From contig NZ_RBAH01000014.1 of the NCBI RefSeq assembly GCF_003626695.1, forward strand, positions 150,280 to 214,279: 64,000 bases of DNA. The letters are read 5' to 3'. The first letter of the stretch is position 1; each line of letters opens with the position of its first letter. Source of the stretch: Paenibacillus ginsengarvi (GTDB lineage: Bacteria; Bacillota; Bacilli; Paenibacillales; NBRC-103111). The notes under the pieces are model-generated. The model ran no database searches, was not told where the DNA came from, and saw only the letters and a program-made list of their open reading frames with translations. Positions 7,990-16,300 of the stretch are shown piece by piece. The position numbers were made by a program, and so were the translations under genes.

Positions 7990-9135
7990 ATGAACCAGCA
8001 GCTTCGCGACAGAACGATACATCTCGGTCACACGAACGCCAGCCCGTCCGAGGTCGAATACGACGCACGGAAGCTCGACACGCTGGACCGGCATTTCGGA
8101 CAGCTCATCGACGACGGCAAAATACAAGCCGCTTCTTACCTGCTGGCCCGTTACGGCAAAATATTCGCCCACAAATCGATGGGCGCAAGAGTCGGCTTCG
8201 AGGAAAGCGGCGACCTGCAGCCCGATTCGATTCGCCGCATCGCCTCCACGACGAAAGCGTTTACGGCGGTGGCGGTTTTGAAGCTAGTCGAGGACGGCAA
8301 GCTGTATCTCGAGCAGCCCGTATCGAACCTAATCGAGGAATTCGATACGCCGCTGCACCGGTCAATCACCGTTTTTCATTTATTGACTCATACGTCGGGC
8401 ATATGCCCCGATCCAGGCTATTATTTGGAGCCGTATCCGCGCGGATGGTGGAACGGCCATGACGGCGACAGCTGGATCAAGGGCGTTTTGTCCGGCCCCG
8501 TCCGCTGCAAGCCCGGAGAATTCTACAATTACTCCAGCGCCGGCTTCGGCATGCTCGGCGAGTTGATCGGAAGAATAACCGGCATGCACTACAACGACTA
8601 TATCCGTCAATCGATATTGGAGCCGCTTGGGATGAGCCGGACGTTTTTCGACGTGCCGGAGCATCTGCACGATGAGGTGTGCCTCGCCGAAAAGTTCGAC
8701 GCGGAACGTCTGACGACTAGCACGAAACAGCCTGGCAAAATGCCGCGCGCCGGCGGCGGTCTGCACTCCACGCTGCAAGATTTGTGGAAATTCGGGCAAA
8801 TGCTGCTGGACAAAGGGACATTCGAAGGCAAACGGATCATCAGCCGGAAGTCGGTCGAAGCGATGACCCGCAACCAATTGAACAAAGTGCCCGCCTACGC
8901 CTGGGGTGTACAAATCCCGTCCAAAAATTTCGGACTCGGGCTTAATTTGTTTCTCGAGGGGGGCGAATTGAAATCGCAAGCCACGTTTTCCCACGAAGGC
9001 GCGGGCCGCTGCGCGCTCCATATCGATCCGGCCGAACAGCTCGTCGCCGTCTTTTTCGTCCCGACCGCAACACCCGGATTTTTGCCGGAGTCGATCGTCC
9101 ATCCGGGCAATATCATCTGGTCGGGCCTGAACTGA
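7990..9135 (+). CDS. Serine hydrolase, beta-lactamase class C / esterase family (paralogue)
   Basis: A 381-residue paralogue of the preceding protein, sharing many blocks such as TPLH...ITVF.LLTHTSG and EPLGM.RTFF. Catalytic motifs are STTK, YNYSSAGF and SHEGAG. The start at 7990 follows AGAGGAG; the reading frame extends further upstream but overlaps the previous gene. It is probably a tandem duplicate with diverged specificity. Its stop is one base before the first permease gene, so hydrolase and transporter are likely to be translated from one message. Confidence 0.88.
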   Translation: MNQQLRDRTIHLGHTNASPSEVEYDARKLDTLDRHFGQLIDDGKIQAASYLLARYGKIFAHKSMGARVGFEESGDLQPDSIRRIASTTKAFTAVAVLKLVEDGKLYLEQPVSNLIEEFDTPLHRSITVFHLLTHTSGICPDPGYYLEPYPRGWWNGHDGDSWIKGVLSGPVRCKPGEFYNYSSAGFGMLGELIGRITGMHYNDYIRQSILEPLGMSRTFFDVPEHLHDEVCLAEKFDAERLTTSTKQPGKMPRAGGGLHSTLQDLWKFGQMLLDKGTFEGKRIISRKSVEAMTRNQLNKVPAYAWGVQIPSKNFGLGLNLFLEGGELKSQATFSHEGAGRCALHIDPAEQLVAVFFVPTATPGFLPESIVHPGNIIWSGLN

Positions 9136-9136
9136 C

Positions 9137-9937
9137 ATGCTGCGGGTGCTGAGATCCGTCGCATTCGTCACCTACAAGGAATGGGCGGCCTATCGTTCGC
9201 ATATGGCCGTCTCCCTCTTCGTAGGGCCCGTTCTGTTTCTTGCGCAGCTTCTCATCTGGCAGGCGGTATTCTCGGCCCGGGATACGGTGGGCGGGCTTAC
9301 GCTGGAGCAAATGATCGCTTATTACGGGATTATCGCGGTCATCCAATACGCCATATTCGACTTCGCCGACTGGAATCTGCAAATGCTCATTCGTACCGGC
9401 AAATTTCTTACCTTCCTGCTCAGACCCGTCTCGCATCGCTGGTTCGCCCTGTCGCAGAAGGCGGGGCATCGCCTGCTCGGCTTTTGGCTCGAGCTTGTTC
9501 CCGTCGCCCTTATTCTTTATTTTGGCTTTCATGTCAATCTGGTGCCGAAGCATCCGGTATGGGCCGTTATTTCTGTCGCGCTCAGCTTTCTGATGATGTT
9601 TCTGGTCAACTATTGCATCGGGCTGACGGCATTTTGGCTGACGAACGCGCATGGCATTCGCGGCATGTTCCACCTGCTGCGGGACATTTCGGCGGGCGTG
9701 TTTTTGCCGCTTACGTTTTTGCCGGAAACGATGCAGAAGGTACTGTTCGTGCTGCCGTTCCAGTTCATCGTTTACGTGCCAACGCGCGTCTTTATAGGCT
9801 CGTACGAGCTTGGAGGCATCACCCTATCGATTCCGCAGATCGTCGGCATGCAAGCGGCGGCGGTAGGCATCATGTGGCTCGTATCCGAACTGTTATGGCG
9901 GCTCGGCATCCGCCGCTTTACGGGGGTGGGCGCATGA
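9137..9937 (+). CDS. ABC-2-type transporter permease, first subunit
   Basis: A 266-residue membrane protein with about six hydrophobic segments, of the ABC-2 superfamily that accompanies a cytoplasmic ATPase to form an exporter. The order permease-permease-ATPase is the widespread Gram-positive arrangement of this exporter group. The ATG follows the stop of the hydrolase gene by one base and the 3' end overlaps the next permease by 4 bases (ATGA). The cargo is not predictable from sequence; drug, peptide or lipid-linked molecules are all possible. Confidence 0.85.
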   Translation: MLRVLRSVAFVTYKEWAAYRSHMAVSLFVGPVLFLAQLLIWQAVFSARDTVGGLTLEQMIAYYGIIAVIQYAIFDFADWNLQMLIRTGKFLTFLLRPVSHRWFALSQKAGHRLLGFWLELVPVALILYFGFHVNLVPKHPVWAVISVALSFLMMFLVNYCIGLTAFWLTNAHGIRGMFHLLRDISAGVFLPLTFLPETMQKVLFVLPFQFIVYVPTRVFIGSYELGGITLSIPQIVGMQAAAVGIMWLVSELLWRLGIRRFTGVGA

Positions 9938-10716
9938 TCTCGGGATTTCGTGCTTACATCGAGATCGTCAAAACATCGTTCACGAGCCGAATGGCATACC
10001 GGGGAGATTTCTGGATCAGCGCGGTCATGACGATCGCGGGCGAGCTGGTCGTTCCGCTCGTGACGTTCCTCATCTATCGGTCGGGCGCCTCTTTTCCCGG
10101 CTGGAGCCTGAGCGAAGCGCTGCTCATCCAAGCGATCTTTTTGCTGTCCAAAGGAATCGCCTTCCCGTTTTTCTTCGGCATCGTCTGGAATACGCTCGAC
10201 CGGGTGCGCGAAGGCACGTTCGATCTGCTGCTCATCAAGCCGCGCCCTGCGTTATGGATGGCGCTCGTGACGGGCTTCCAGCCGGATGGACTCGGACGAC
10301 TGCTCGGCGGCATCGCACTGACGGGAGCGGCCGTCCGTCTCGTACCGCAAGCCGGAGCCGCCGATTGGCTGCTGTTCGCCGTGCTGATGCTGTTTTCCAT
10401 TATGGTGCTGTTTGCGTTCGCGCTGTTCATGTCCGGCATTTTGTTCCGCTGGGTAGGCAGCAGCCGCGTCTACGAAATGTTCGACTCCGTCGCGTCGTTC
10501 GGCCAGTACCCGCGCACCATTTTCGCCAAGTCGTTCGTCGGTCTCGTCCTTCAGGCCGTGCCGGTGCTTATGATCGGCTACTTTCCCGCGGCCGCGCTGC
10601 TGGGCAAGCTGTCCGCCGACGTTTGGATCGCGGCAGCGGTGAGCTTCGTCTTTTTCCTGCTCAGCCTCGTCTTCTGGCATCGGATGCTGGGCAACTATAC
10701 AAGCGCAGGTGGGTAA
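9934..10716 (+). CDS. ABC-2-type transporter permease, second subunit
   Basis: A 260-residue membrane protein beginning MISGFRAYIEIVKTSFTSRM, with about six transmembrane segments. A longer frame is open upstream (from 9181) but it overlaps the first permease entirely; the ATG in the ATGA overlap at 9934 is the real start. It should pair with the first permease as a heterodimeric channel of the exporter. Confidence 0.85.
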   Translation: MISGFRAYIEIVKTSFTSRMAYRGDFWISAVMTIAGELVVPLVTFLIYRSGASFPGWSLSEALLIQAIFLLSKGIAFPFFFGIVWNTLDRVREGTFDLLLIKPRPALWMALVTGFQPDGLGRLLGGIALTGAAVRLVPQAGAADWLLFAVLMLFSIMVLFAFALFMSGILFRWVGSSRVYEMFDSVASFGQYPRTIFAKSFVGLVLQAVPVLMIGYFPAAALLGKLSADVWIAAAVSFVFFLLSLVFWHRMLGNYTSAGG

Positions 10717-10722
10717 ACGAAC

Positions 10723-11709
10723 ATGACTATGCTTATCGAAGTAAACCGGCTGTCGAAATCGTACACAACGTTCCAGCGCGGCCATACGTTCAAGGAAACG
10801 CTCAAAAGCTTATTTCATCGCAAAACGATCGAGGTGCCGGCGGTAAAAGGAATCTCGTTTCAGGTCGCGCCGGGCGAAATTGTCGGCTTCCTCGGCCCAA
10901 ACGGCGCCGGCAAATCGACAACGTTAAAAATATTGACAGGCGTGCTCCACCCTACCTCCGGCGACGTACGGATTATGGGATACGTTCCGTGGAAACAGCG
11001 CAAAAGCTACGTCGGCCGCATCGGAGCCGTATTCGGGCAAAAGTCGCAGCTGCTCTGGGATATTCCGCCGCTTGACGCATTTTATATGAACAAAGCGATC
11101 TACTCGATTCCGCAGGATGAATTCGAGGAAACGCTGGACGAGCTTACCAGCCTGCTGGACGTGCACGAAGTCATACGCAAGCCGACCCGTCAGCTATCGC
11201 TCGGGGAACGGATGAAATGCGAATTTATGATGGCGATGCTCCATCGCCCGCAGATCGTCTTTCTGGACGAACCGACGATCGGGCTCGATGTAATCGCCAA
11301 GGAGAACATTCGCGAGTTTATAGGGAAGATGAACCGAAGAGGGGTCACCTTCATTTTGACGACGCACGATCTGGATGACGTCGAGCAGCTCGCCGGACGA
11401 GTCATCGTGATTAATCACGGCGAGATCGTCTTCGACGACAGCATCGTCGCCATGCGTTCGTTTGTCGGGGGCGGCAAAATGGTGCGAATGCTGACGGAGG
11501 AACGGTTCCCCGACCTTAACATGCCCGGCGCTACCGTTGTGCGTATGATTTCCCCGCACGAGGCGGAGATCGAGCTGGATACCGGCGTGATCAAAATCAA
11601 CGATTTTTTCGCCCGTATGAACGGCATGTGCACGCTGCTCGACATGTCGGTCCAGGAGCTGCCGATCGACCGGGTGATCAAACAATTGTATTTGACGAAA
11701 TCGCCCTGA
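10723..11709 (+). CDS. ABC-2-type transporter ATP-binding protein
   Basis: A 328-residue ATPase with Walker A GPNGAGKS (near residue 59), signature LSLGERMK, Walker B IVFLDEP and the switch histidine in LTTHD. It drives the two permeases encoded just upstream. The C-terminal extension of about 90 residues beyond the nucleotide-binding domain is typical of the family. No terminator was seen before the ArsR-like gene 63 bases later. Confidence 0.92.
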   Translation: MTMLIEVNRLSKSYTTFQRGHTFKETLKSLFHRKTIEVPAVKGISFQVAPGEIVGFLGPNGAGKSTTLKILTGVLHPTSGDVRIMGYVPWKQRKSYVGRIGAVFGQKSQLLWDIPPLDAFYMNKAIYSIPQDEFEETLDELTSLLDVHEVIRKPTRQLSLGERMKCEFMMAMLHRPQIVFLDEPTIGLDVIAKENIREFIGKMNRRGVTFILTTHDLDDVEQLAGRVIVINHGEIVFDDSIVAMRSFVGGGKMVRMLTEERFPDLNMPGATVVRMISPHEAEIELDTGVIKINDFFARMNGMCTLLDMSVQELPIDRVIKQLYLTKSP

Positions 11710-11772
11710 AACCCTATACTATTTTTGAACATTAGCAAATAATATGGAGTGTTTTTTGGAAAGGGCGACGGC

Positions 11773-12705
11773 ATGTCCCGCATATTGAAAGTTACCGTAG
11801 ACGAGTTTTTGGAAATCGCCAAAGCTCTTTCGAACGAATCCAGGCTGCATATTTTTAAACAAATCCAGAAAGCCAACATGAATGTGAATGAGATCGCGGA
11901 AATGTTCGGGCTCCCGTCGTCGACGGCAACCGTCAGCATTAAAAAGCTGGAGGACGCGGGGCTGATTCATACCGAGCTGCTGCCCGGCACGAGAGGCTTT
12001 CAGAAGGTGCTCTCCTCGCGGTTCGACCAGCTTGTCATTGATTTGAAGGACGAAGAGGTTCCTTCGGACGATGCGGTCCGCTACGTGCAGATGCCGATCG
12101 GTCTGTATTCGGACTGCGAGGTACGGCCGACGTGCGGGATTGTCAGCGAAGAAAGCATCATCGGCTACCTCGACGAGCCGCGCAGCTTCTACGAGCCGGA
12201 CAAGGCGCTCGCTCAGCTGATCTGGTTCAGGCAAGGCTATGTGGAGTACCAGATTCCGAACAAGGTTCCGTACGACGCTCGGCTGACAGGGCTCGAAATC
12301 TCGATGGAAGTATGCTCGGAAGCGCCGATGTACAATATGAACTGGCCGTCCGATATTACGGTCTGGATCAACGGCATCGAGATCGGCACGTACCTCAGCC
12401 CCGGCGATTTCGGCGGCGAGCGCGGGCTGCTGACGCCGCCCTGGTGGGACGCGCACCGAAGCCAGTACGGGCTGCTGAAGAAGTGGAGAATCGACGCCAA
12501 AGGCGCCTATATCGACGGCCGGCAAGTTTCCGACGTAACGGTCGACGCGCTCGGCGTTCACGATGCTCCGGCATTCCAGCTGCGCATCGGCGTCAAGCCG
12601 GATAGCGCCAATGTCGGCGGGCTCAATCTGTTCGGCGCCAAATTCGGCAATTACGAGCAGGATTTGCTCGTCCGCTTCGACTTCACGAGCCATCCCAAGA
12701 AGTAA
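11773..12705 (+). CDS. ArsR-like winged-helix transcriptional regulator
   Basis: A 310-residue protein with an N-terminal ArsR-type winged helix (about residues 10-80, with IAKALSNESRLHIFKQIQ and FGLPSSTATVSIKKLEDAG) and a long C-terminal domain (about 95-310) of unknown fold containing several conserved-looking Trp/Gly motifs. No metal-binding cysteine motif of SmtB/ArsR is seen. The ATG at 11773 after GGAAAGGG is preferred to a GTG eight codons upstream. The adjacent GH2 gene suggests that it senses a sugar or oligosaccharide, possibly through the extra domain; that is inference. Confidence 0.75.
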   Translation: MSRILKVTVDEFLEIAKALSNESRLHIFKQIQKANMNVNEIAEMFGLPSSTATVSIKKLEDAGLIHTELLPGTRGFQKVLSSRFDQLVIDLKDEEVPSDDAVRYVQMPIGLYSDCEVRPTCGIVSEESIIGYLDEPRSFYEPDKALAQLIWFRQGYVEYQIPNKVPYDARLTGLEISMEVCSEAPMYNMNWPSDITVWINGIEIGTYLSPGDFGGERGLLTPPWWDAHRSQYGLLKKWRIDAKGAYIDGRQVSDVTVDALGVHDAPAFQLRIGVKPDSANVGGLNLFGAKFGNYEQDLLVRFDFTSHPKK

Positions 12706-12861
12706 GCTCCTACGGACCCATCGCGAAGCAATGGACGGGGGCCGGCCGCGCACAGCAAACCGTTGCGGCTGCCCCGGCGCCGCTTCGCCTTGTTATGCCC
12801 ATTACCTCCGTTTTTATTGTTTTATTTCAATAAATACATATCTATTCGAGGAGAGATGAAT

Positions 12862-14676
12862 ATGAGCAGCCCCTCCATTCCAAGGGCAGAATATCCGAGA
12901 CCGCAGTTTGAGCGCGATGACTGGCTCACCTTGAACGGTTCGTGGGAGTTCGAATACGACGACGGCGACGAAGGCGAAACACAGCGATGGTACGCGAGCG
13001 GCAAACCCGCATTTACAAAAACGATCGTCGTCCCCTACTGCTTCCAGAGCAAGCTCAGCGGCATCGGGGACCCCTCGATCCATGACGTCGTATGGTACCG
13101 CCGCAATGTGAACATCCCGGCTTCGTTCCTGGGCAAACGCATCCTGCTGCATTTCGGCGCGGTCGATTATGAAGCCAAAGTATGGGTGAACGGCCAACTG
13201 GTCGCCTCGCACGAAGGCGGACATACTCCGTTCCAGGCGGACATTACGGACGCGCTGGACAGCGGCGGCAGCGCCCGCATCGTCGTGCGGGCGCAGGATT
13301 ACAGCCGGGATATGGCACTGCCGCGCGGCAAGCAATATTGGAAGGACCGCTCCGAAGGCATCTTCTATACCCGCACGACCGGCATCTGGCAGCCGGTATG
13401 GCTGGAAGCCGTAAGCGGCATCCACCTGCGCCAGGTTCGGCTTACCCCGGATATCGACCGGGAGCGCATCGATATGCGGTTCCATATCGCCCTGCCGTTT
13501 GCAAACGGCGGCGGCGCTCCCGATTCGCTCGTCGTCAAAACAACTGTCACGTTCGCCGGCGATATCGTTGCCGAAGATTCGTTCAGCATTCGCGGAGAGA
13601 CGGAGTTTCGCAGCATCGGCCTGTCCTCCTCGGGCCCGGGATCCGGAGGCGCCCGGTCGCGCTGGTGGAGTCCGGAATCACCGAAGCTGTTCGAGGTCGC
13701 CTATACGCTCGAGCAGAACGGCCAGCCGCTCGATCATGTACGCAGCTATTTCGGCATGCGCAAAGTATCGATGGAAAACGGTAAGCTCTACTTGAACAAC
13801 TCGCCCTACTACATGAAACTCGTGCTCGATCAAGGCTACTTTCCGGACAGCCTGCTGACGCCGCCGACGGACGAAGCGATCCGCTACGACGTAGAAGCGA
13901 CGAAGGCGATGGGCTTTAACGGAGCGAGAAAGCATCAGAAAATCGAAGACCCGCGTTACTTGTACTGGTGCGACAAGCTCGGCCTGCTGCTGTGGGGAGA
14001 GATGGCGAACGCCTACATCTTCACGGAAACGTACGCGTCGCGTATGACGAAGGAATGGATCGAGGCGGTCGAGCGCGACTACAATCACCCCTGCGTAGTA
14101 GCGTGGGTTCCCTTGAATGAAAGCTGGGGCGTCCCGAACATTTCCGTCGACAAGCAGCAGCAAAATCATGCGCAAGCGCTCTACTATTTGACCAAATCGC
14201 TCGACGCTACCCGTCCGGTCGTCTCCAATGACGGCTGGGAGCACGCCGTCACCGATCTGTGCACGATTCACGATTACGCCTGGAAACGAGAGGTGCTCGC
14301 ACAGCGGTATGCGTCCGCGGAAACGGCCGTCACCGCCGAGCCTGCACGCCGCCGCATCTTCGCCTCCGGCTTCCGGTACGAAGGCCAGCCGATTCTCGTC
14401 ACCGAATTTGGCGGCATCGCCTTCAAGCAGGCCGGACAAGAGGGCTGGGGCTACTCTGGCGCTCAGGACGAGGCCGACTTCGTCAAGCGGCTTGCGGACG
14501 TCGTCCATCCGCTGCTGCAAAGCCCGGTCGTGCGCGGCTTCTGCTACACGCAGCTTACCGACGTGGAGCAGGAAGTAAACGGCCTGATGACGTACGACCG
14601 CAAGCCGAAGCTGCCGTTTGAAGTGATCAAGAAAATCAATCAGGGGCTGCTACCGGACTATCCGGCGAAGGACTGA
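12862..14676 (+). CDS. Glycoside hydrolase family 2 protein (beta-galactosidase/glucuronidase-like)
   Basis: A 604-residue cytoplasmic enzyme with the GH2 order: jelly-roll sugar-binding domain (about 10-190), Ig-like domain (about 190-290) and TIM barrel (about 290-600). The acid/base glutamate is in WVPLNESWG (near 420) and the nucleophile in ILVTEFGGI (near 513), so the active site looks complete. I prefer the ATG at 12862, 8 bases after GAGGAG; another ATG at 12856 is too close. The sugar is not decidable; the length is near that of beta-glucuronidases. A strong terminator follows. Confidence 0.88.
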   Translation: MSSPSIPRAEYPRPQFERDDWLTLNGSWEFEYDDGDEGETQRWYASGKPAFTKTIVVPYCFQSKLSGIGDPSIHDVVWYRRNVNIPASFLGKRILLHFGAVDYEAKVWVNGQLVASHEGGHTPFQADITDALDSGGSARIVVRAQDYSRDMALPRGKQYWKDRSEGIFYTRTTGIWQPVWLEAVSGIHLRQVRLTPDIDRERIDMRFHIALPFANGGGAPDSLVVKTTVTFAGDIVAEDSFSIRGETEFRSIGLSSSGPGSGGARSRWWSPESPKLFEVAYTLEQNGQPLDHVRSYFGMRKVSMENGKLYLNNSPYYMKLVLDQGYFPDSLLTPPTDEAIRYDVEATKAMGFNGARKHQKIEDPRYLYWCDKLGLLLWGEMANAYIFTETYASRMTKEWIEAVERDYNHPCVVAWVPLNESWGVPNISVDKQQQNHAQALYYLTKSLDATRPVVSNDGWEHAVTDLCTIHDYAWKREVLAQRYASAETAVTAEPARRRIFASGFRYEGQPILVTEFGGIAFKQAGQEGWGYSGAQDEADFVKRLADVVHPLLQSPVVRGFCYTQLTDVEQEVNGLMTYDRKPKLPFEVIKKINQGLLPDYPAKD

Positions 14677-14710
14677 ATACAGTGCTTTCCAGCTAAAAAT
14701 GACGCAATGC

Positions 14711-14752
14711 AAAAGGGTACAGCCTCCTTGGTCAAGGTGGCTGTACCCTTTT
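14711..14752. terminator. Intrinsic terminator after the GH2 gene
   Basis: AAAAGGGTACAGCC and GGCTGTACCCTTTT form a long perfect stem with flanking A and T tracts, so it could act in both directions. Confidence 0.85.
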
Positions 14753-14851
14753 GTTTGGGAATAACCGCCCGGAACATGACGGAAAACAAAAAAACGGCGC
14801 TTCCGATAGGAAGTTACCGTTTCTAATTTCGTTACATATCATCCCGTGATA

Positions 14852-14881
14852 GGGAGTTAATCAATGGCGGAGATGACGGGA
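14852..14881 (-). repeat. Duplicated tRNA-Asp 3' end (copy A)
   Basis: Thirty bases match 14965-14994 with one mismatch. They cover the last part of the tRNA acceptor/T-arm strand including CCA and 13 bases of 3' flank. No tRNA body follows, so it is a fragment. Confidence 0.8.
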
Positions 14882-14930
14882 TACTCTTCACTTCGTTGCG
14901 AGACTGCGAAGCGGTTGCTAACGGAGTATC
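14880..14930. repeat. Inverted repeat between tRNA 3'-end copies
   Basis: GATACTC and GAGTATC bound a 37-base stretch with further internal pairing (CTTCG...CGAAG). It lies between the tRNA fragment and the intact tRNA-Asp; its role is unknown. Confidence 0.5.
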
Positions 14931-14977
14931 GCTACGACGAACCTAAAGGTTCTCATCCTGTGAAGGGAGTTAATCAA

Positions 14978-15056
14978 TGGCGGAGCTGACGGGATTCGAA
15001 CCCGCGGTCTCCTGCGTGACAGGCAGGCATGTTAGGCCTCTACACCACAGCTCCGC
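14978..15056 (-). tRNA. tRNA-Asp (anticodon GTC)
   Basis: The reverse strand folds with acceptor GCGGAGC/GCTCCGC, anticodon stem CCTGC/GCAGG around loop CTGTCAC, and T arm GCGGGTTCGAATCCCGT. The 3' CCA is encoded. Confidence 0.9.
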
Positions 15057-15083
15057 GATATGAAGTTGCCTTATGTAAAGCAA

Positions 15084-15157
<74 letters not shown>

Positions 15158-15166
15158 TCGTTTGAA

Positions 15167-15238
15167 TAGGCCCGGTGGGGGTCGAACCCACAACCTACCG
15201 GTTAAGAGCCGGTTGCTCTGCCATTGAGCTACGGACCT
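15167..15238 (-). tRNA. tRNA-Lys (anticodon CTT)
   Basis: The anticodon stem ACCGG/CCGGT encloses loop CTCTTAA, giving anticodon CTT. Acceptor AGGTCCG pairs with CGGGCCT and the T arm is GTGGGTTCGACCCCCAC. The CCA end is not encoded. Confidence 0.9.
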
Positions 15239-15436
15239 GCATATGTGATTTTTTTGAATCACCTTAGCAGCGAATAATAATATACCATACCCGTCCCAGA
15301 CTTTCAACTCTTTTATTAATTTTTTTTAAAAAGAGCTGAATAGATAGCAGCAAATAGCTCCTGAACGCATCGTGTTTCACCGGCAGCTTGCTGTGGGTAT
15401 TCCCATTCGGGCTCGGCGGATAAGTATCGCATAGGG

Positions 15437-15459
15437 TAACGGAACCATTTGTTCCGCTA
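15437..15459. repeat. 23-bp palindromic repeat, copy 1
   Basis: TAACGGAAC-N5-GTTCCGCTA; imperfect inverted repeat, same family as copies at 15489, 15552, 15604, 28723 and 28782. Confidence 0.75.
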
Positions 15460-15488
15460 AACGCTGCATCCCTTGCACGTCCCCCTTA

Positions 15489-15511
15489 TAACGGAACAAG
15501 AAGTTCCGCTA
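15489..15511. repeat. 23-bp palindromic repeat, copy 2
   Basis: TAACGGAAC-N5-GTTCCGCTA, differing from copy 1 only in the loop. Confidence 0.75.
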
Positions 15512-15551
15512 TATCCTCAAGAATTGCCGGATTCGGCTGCTTTTTCCGGCT

Positions 15552-15574
15552 TAACGGAACTTTCGCTTCCGTTA
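15552..15574. repeat. 23-bp palindromic repeat, copy 3
   Basis: TAACGGAA and TTCCGTTA flank a CTTTCGC loop; the same loop recurs at 28723. Confidence 0.75.
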
Positions 15575-15603
15575 TCGGGCCGTTTCTGGCCTTCCCCGCG
15601 CAA

Positions 15604-15626
15604 TAACGGAAGTTCCGGTTCCGTTA
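15604..15626. repeat. 23-bp palindromic repeat, copy 4
   Basis: TAACGGAA and TTCCGTTA flank GTTCCGG; perfect outer stem. Confidence 0.75.
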
Positions 15627-15761
15627 TCCCACAGCCAGGCCGATCTTCACACCCTCTCCCGCAGCGTAAAACGGCCAAAAGCAAAATAAAGCCCAACCGG
15701 AATCGGTGGGCCTCATTTCCTGCATCTTTCACCTTACACTCTCCCAAGCCGAGACGAACGC

Positions 15762-16148
15762 TTATCGCGAGCCTTGCTGCTGTTTCAGCAAATCCCGGAT
15801 TTCGGCCAATAGCTGCTCTTCCTTCGAAGGAGCAGGCGGAGCGGGCGGTTTCTCCTGTTCCTTGCGCTGAAGCTTGTTCAGCAGCTTGATGAACATGAAT
15901 ATCGAGAAGGAGACGATGAAGAAGTCGATCACCGACTGCAAAAACACCCCGTATTTGATAACGGCGTCGCCGAACGTTATCGTCAGTCCGGAGAAGTTGA
16001 GACCGCCGAGCAGCAGTCCCAATATCGGCGTCAAAATATCGGCCACGAGCGAGCTGATGATTTTACCGAACGCCGCCCCGATAATGACCCCGATGGCGAG
16101 ATCGAGCACGTTTCCTTTCATCGCGAATTTTTTAAATTCTTTCCACAT
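15762..16148 (-). CDS. mscL: Large-conductance mechanosensitive channel MscL
   Basis: A 128-residue membrane protein with the MscL signature KKFAMKGNVLDLAIGVIIG at the N terminus, two transmembrane helices (about 14-45 and 68-98) and an amphipathic C-terminal helix with a Pro-rich linker. It releases solutes on hypo-osmotic shock as a homopentamer. The ATG at 16148 follows AGGAGG with 8-base spacing; an upstream TTG in frame is too close to that site. Length is normal. It has no operon partner. Confidence 0.97.
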   Translation of the reverse strand: MWKEFKKFAMKGNVLDLAIGVIIGAAFGKIISSLVADILTPILGLLLGGLNFSGLTITFGDAVIKYGVFLQSVIDFFIVSFSIFMFIKLLNKLQRKEQEKPPAPPAPSKEEQLLAEIRDLLKQQQGSR

Positions 16149-16300
16149 CTGCAATTCCTCCTACATACAAAAATCGACTATACAAACAAAAGTATGCGAA
16201 CCGGGTGGGCTTGTCAATAGAGCAATTCGGCCAAAACGCAAAATCCGCATCCGCGCCAGCAAAAAGTCCGCCTTTTCGGCGGACACGGAAGCCAAGCGGC

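Larger units (their letters stand above)
15239..15761. other. Intergenic region upstream of the tRNA cluster with palindromic repeats
   Basis: About 520 bases without a convincing gene. The tRNA promoter should lie near 15240-15310 on the reverse strand. Four copies of a 23-base palindromic element lie at 15437-15626. The remaining sequence shows nothing recognisable. Confidence 0.6.

Noticed and set aside
14880..14930. Degenerate second tRNA gene
   Set aside because: The region after the duplicated 3' end cannot be folded into T, anticodon and D arms.
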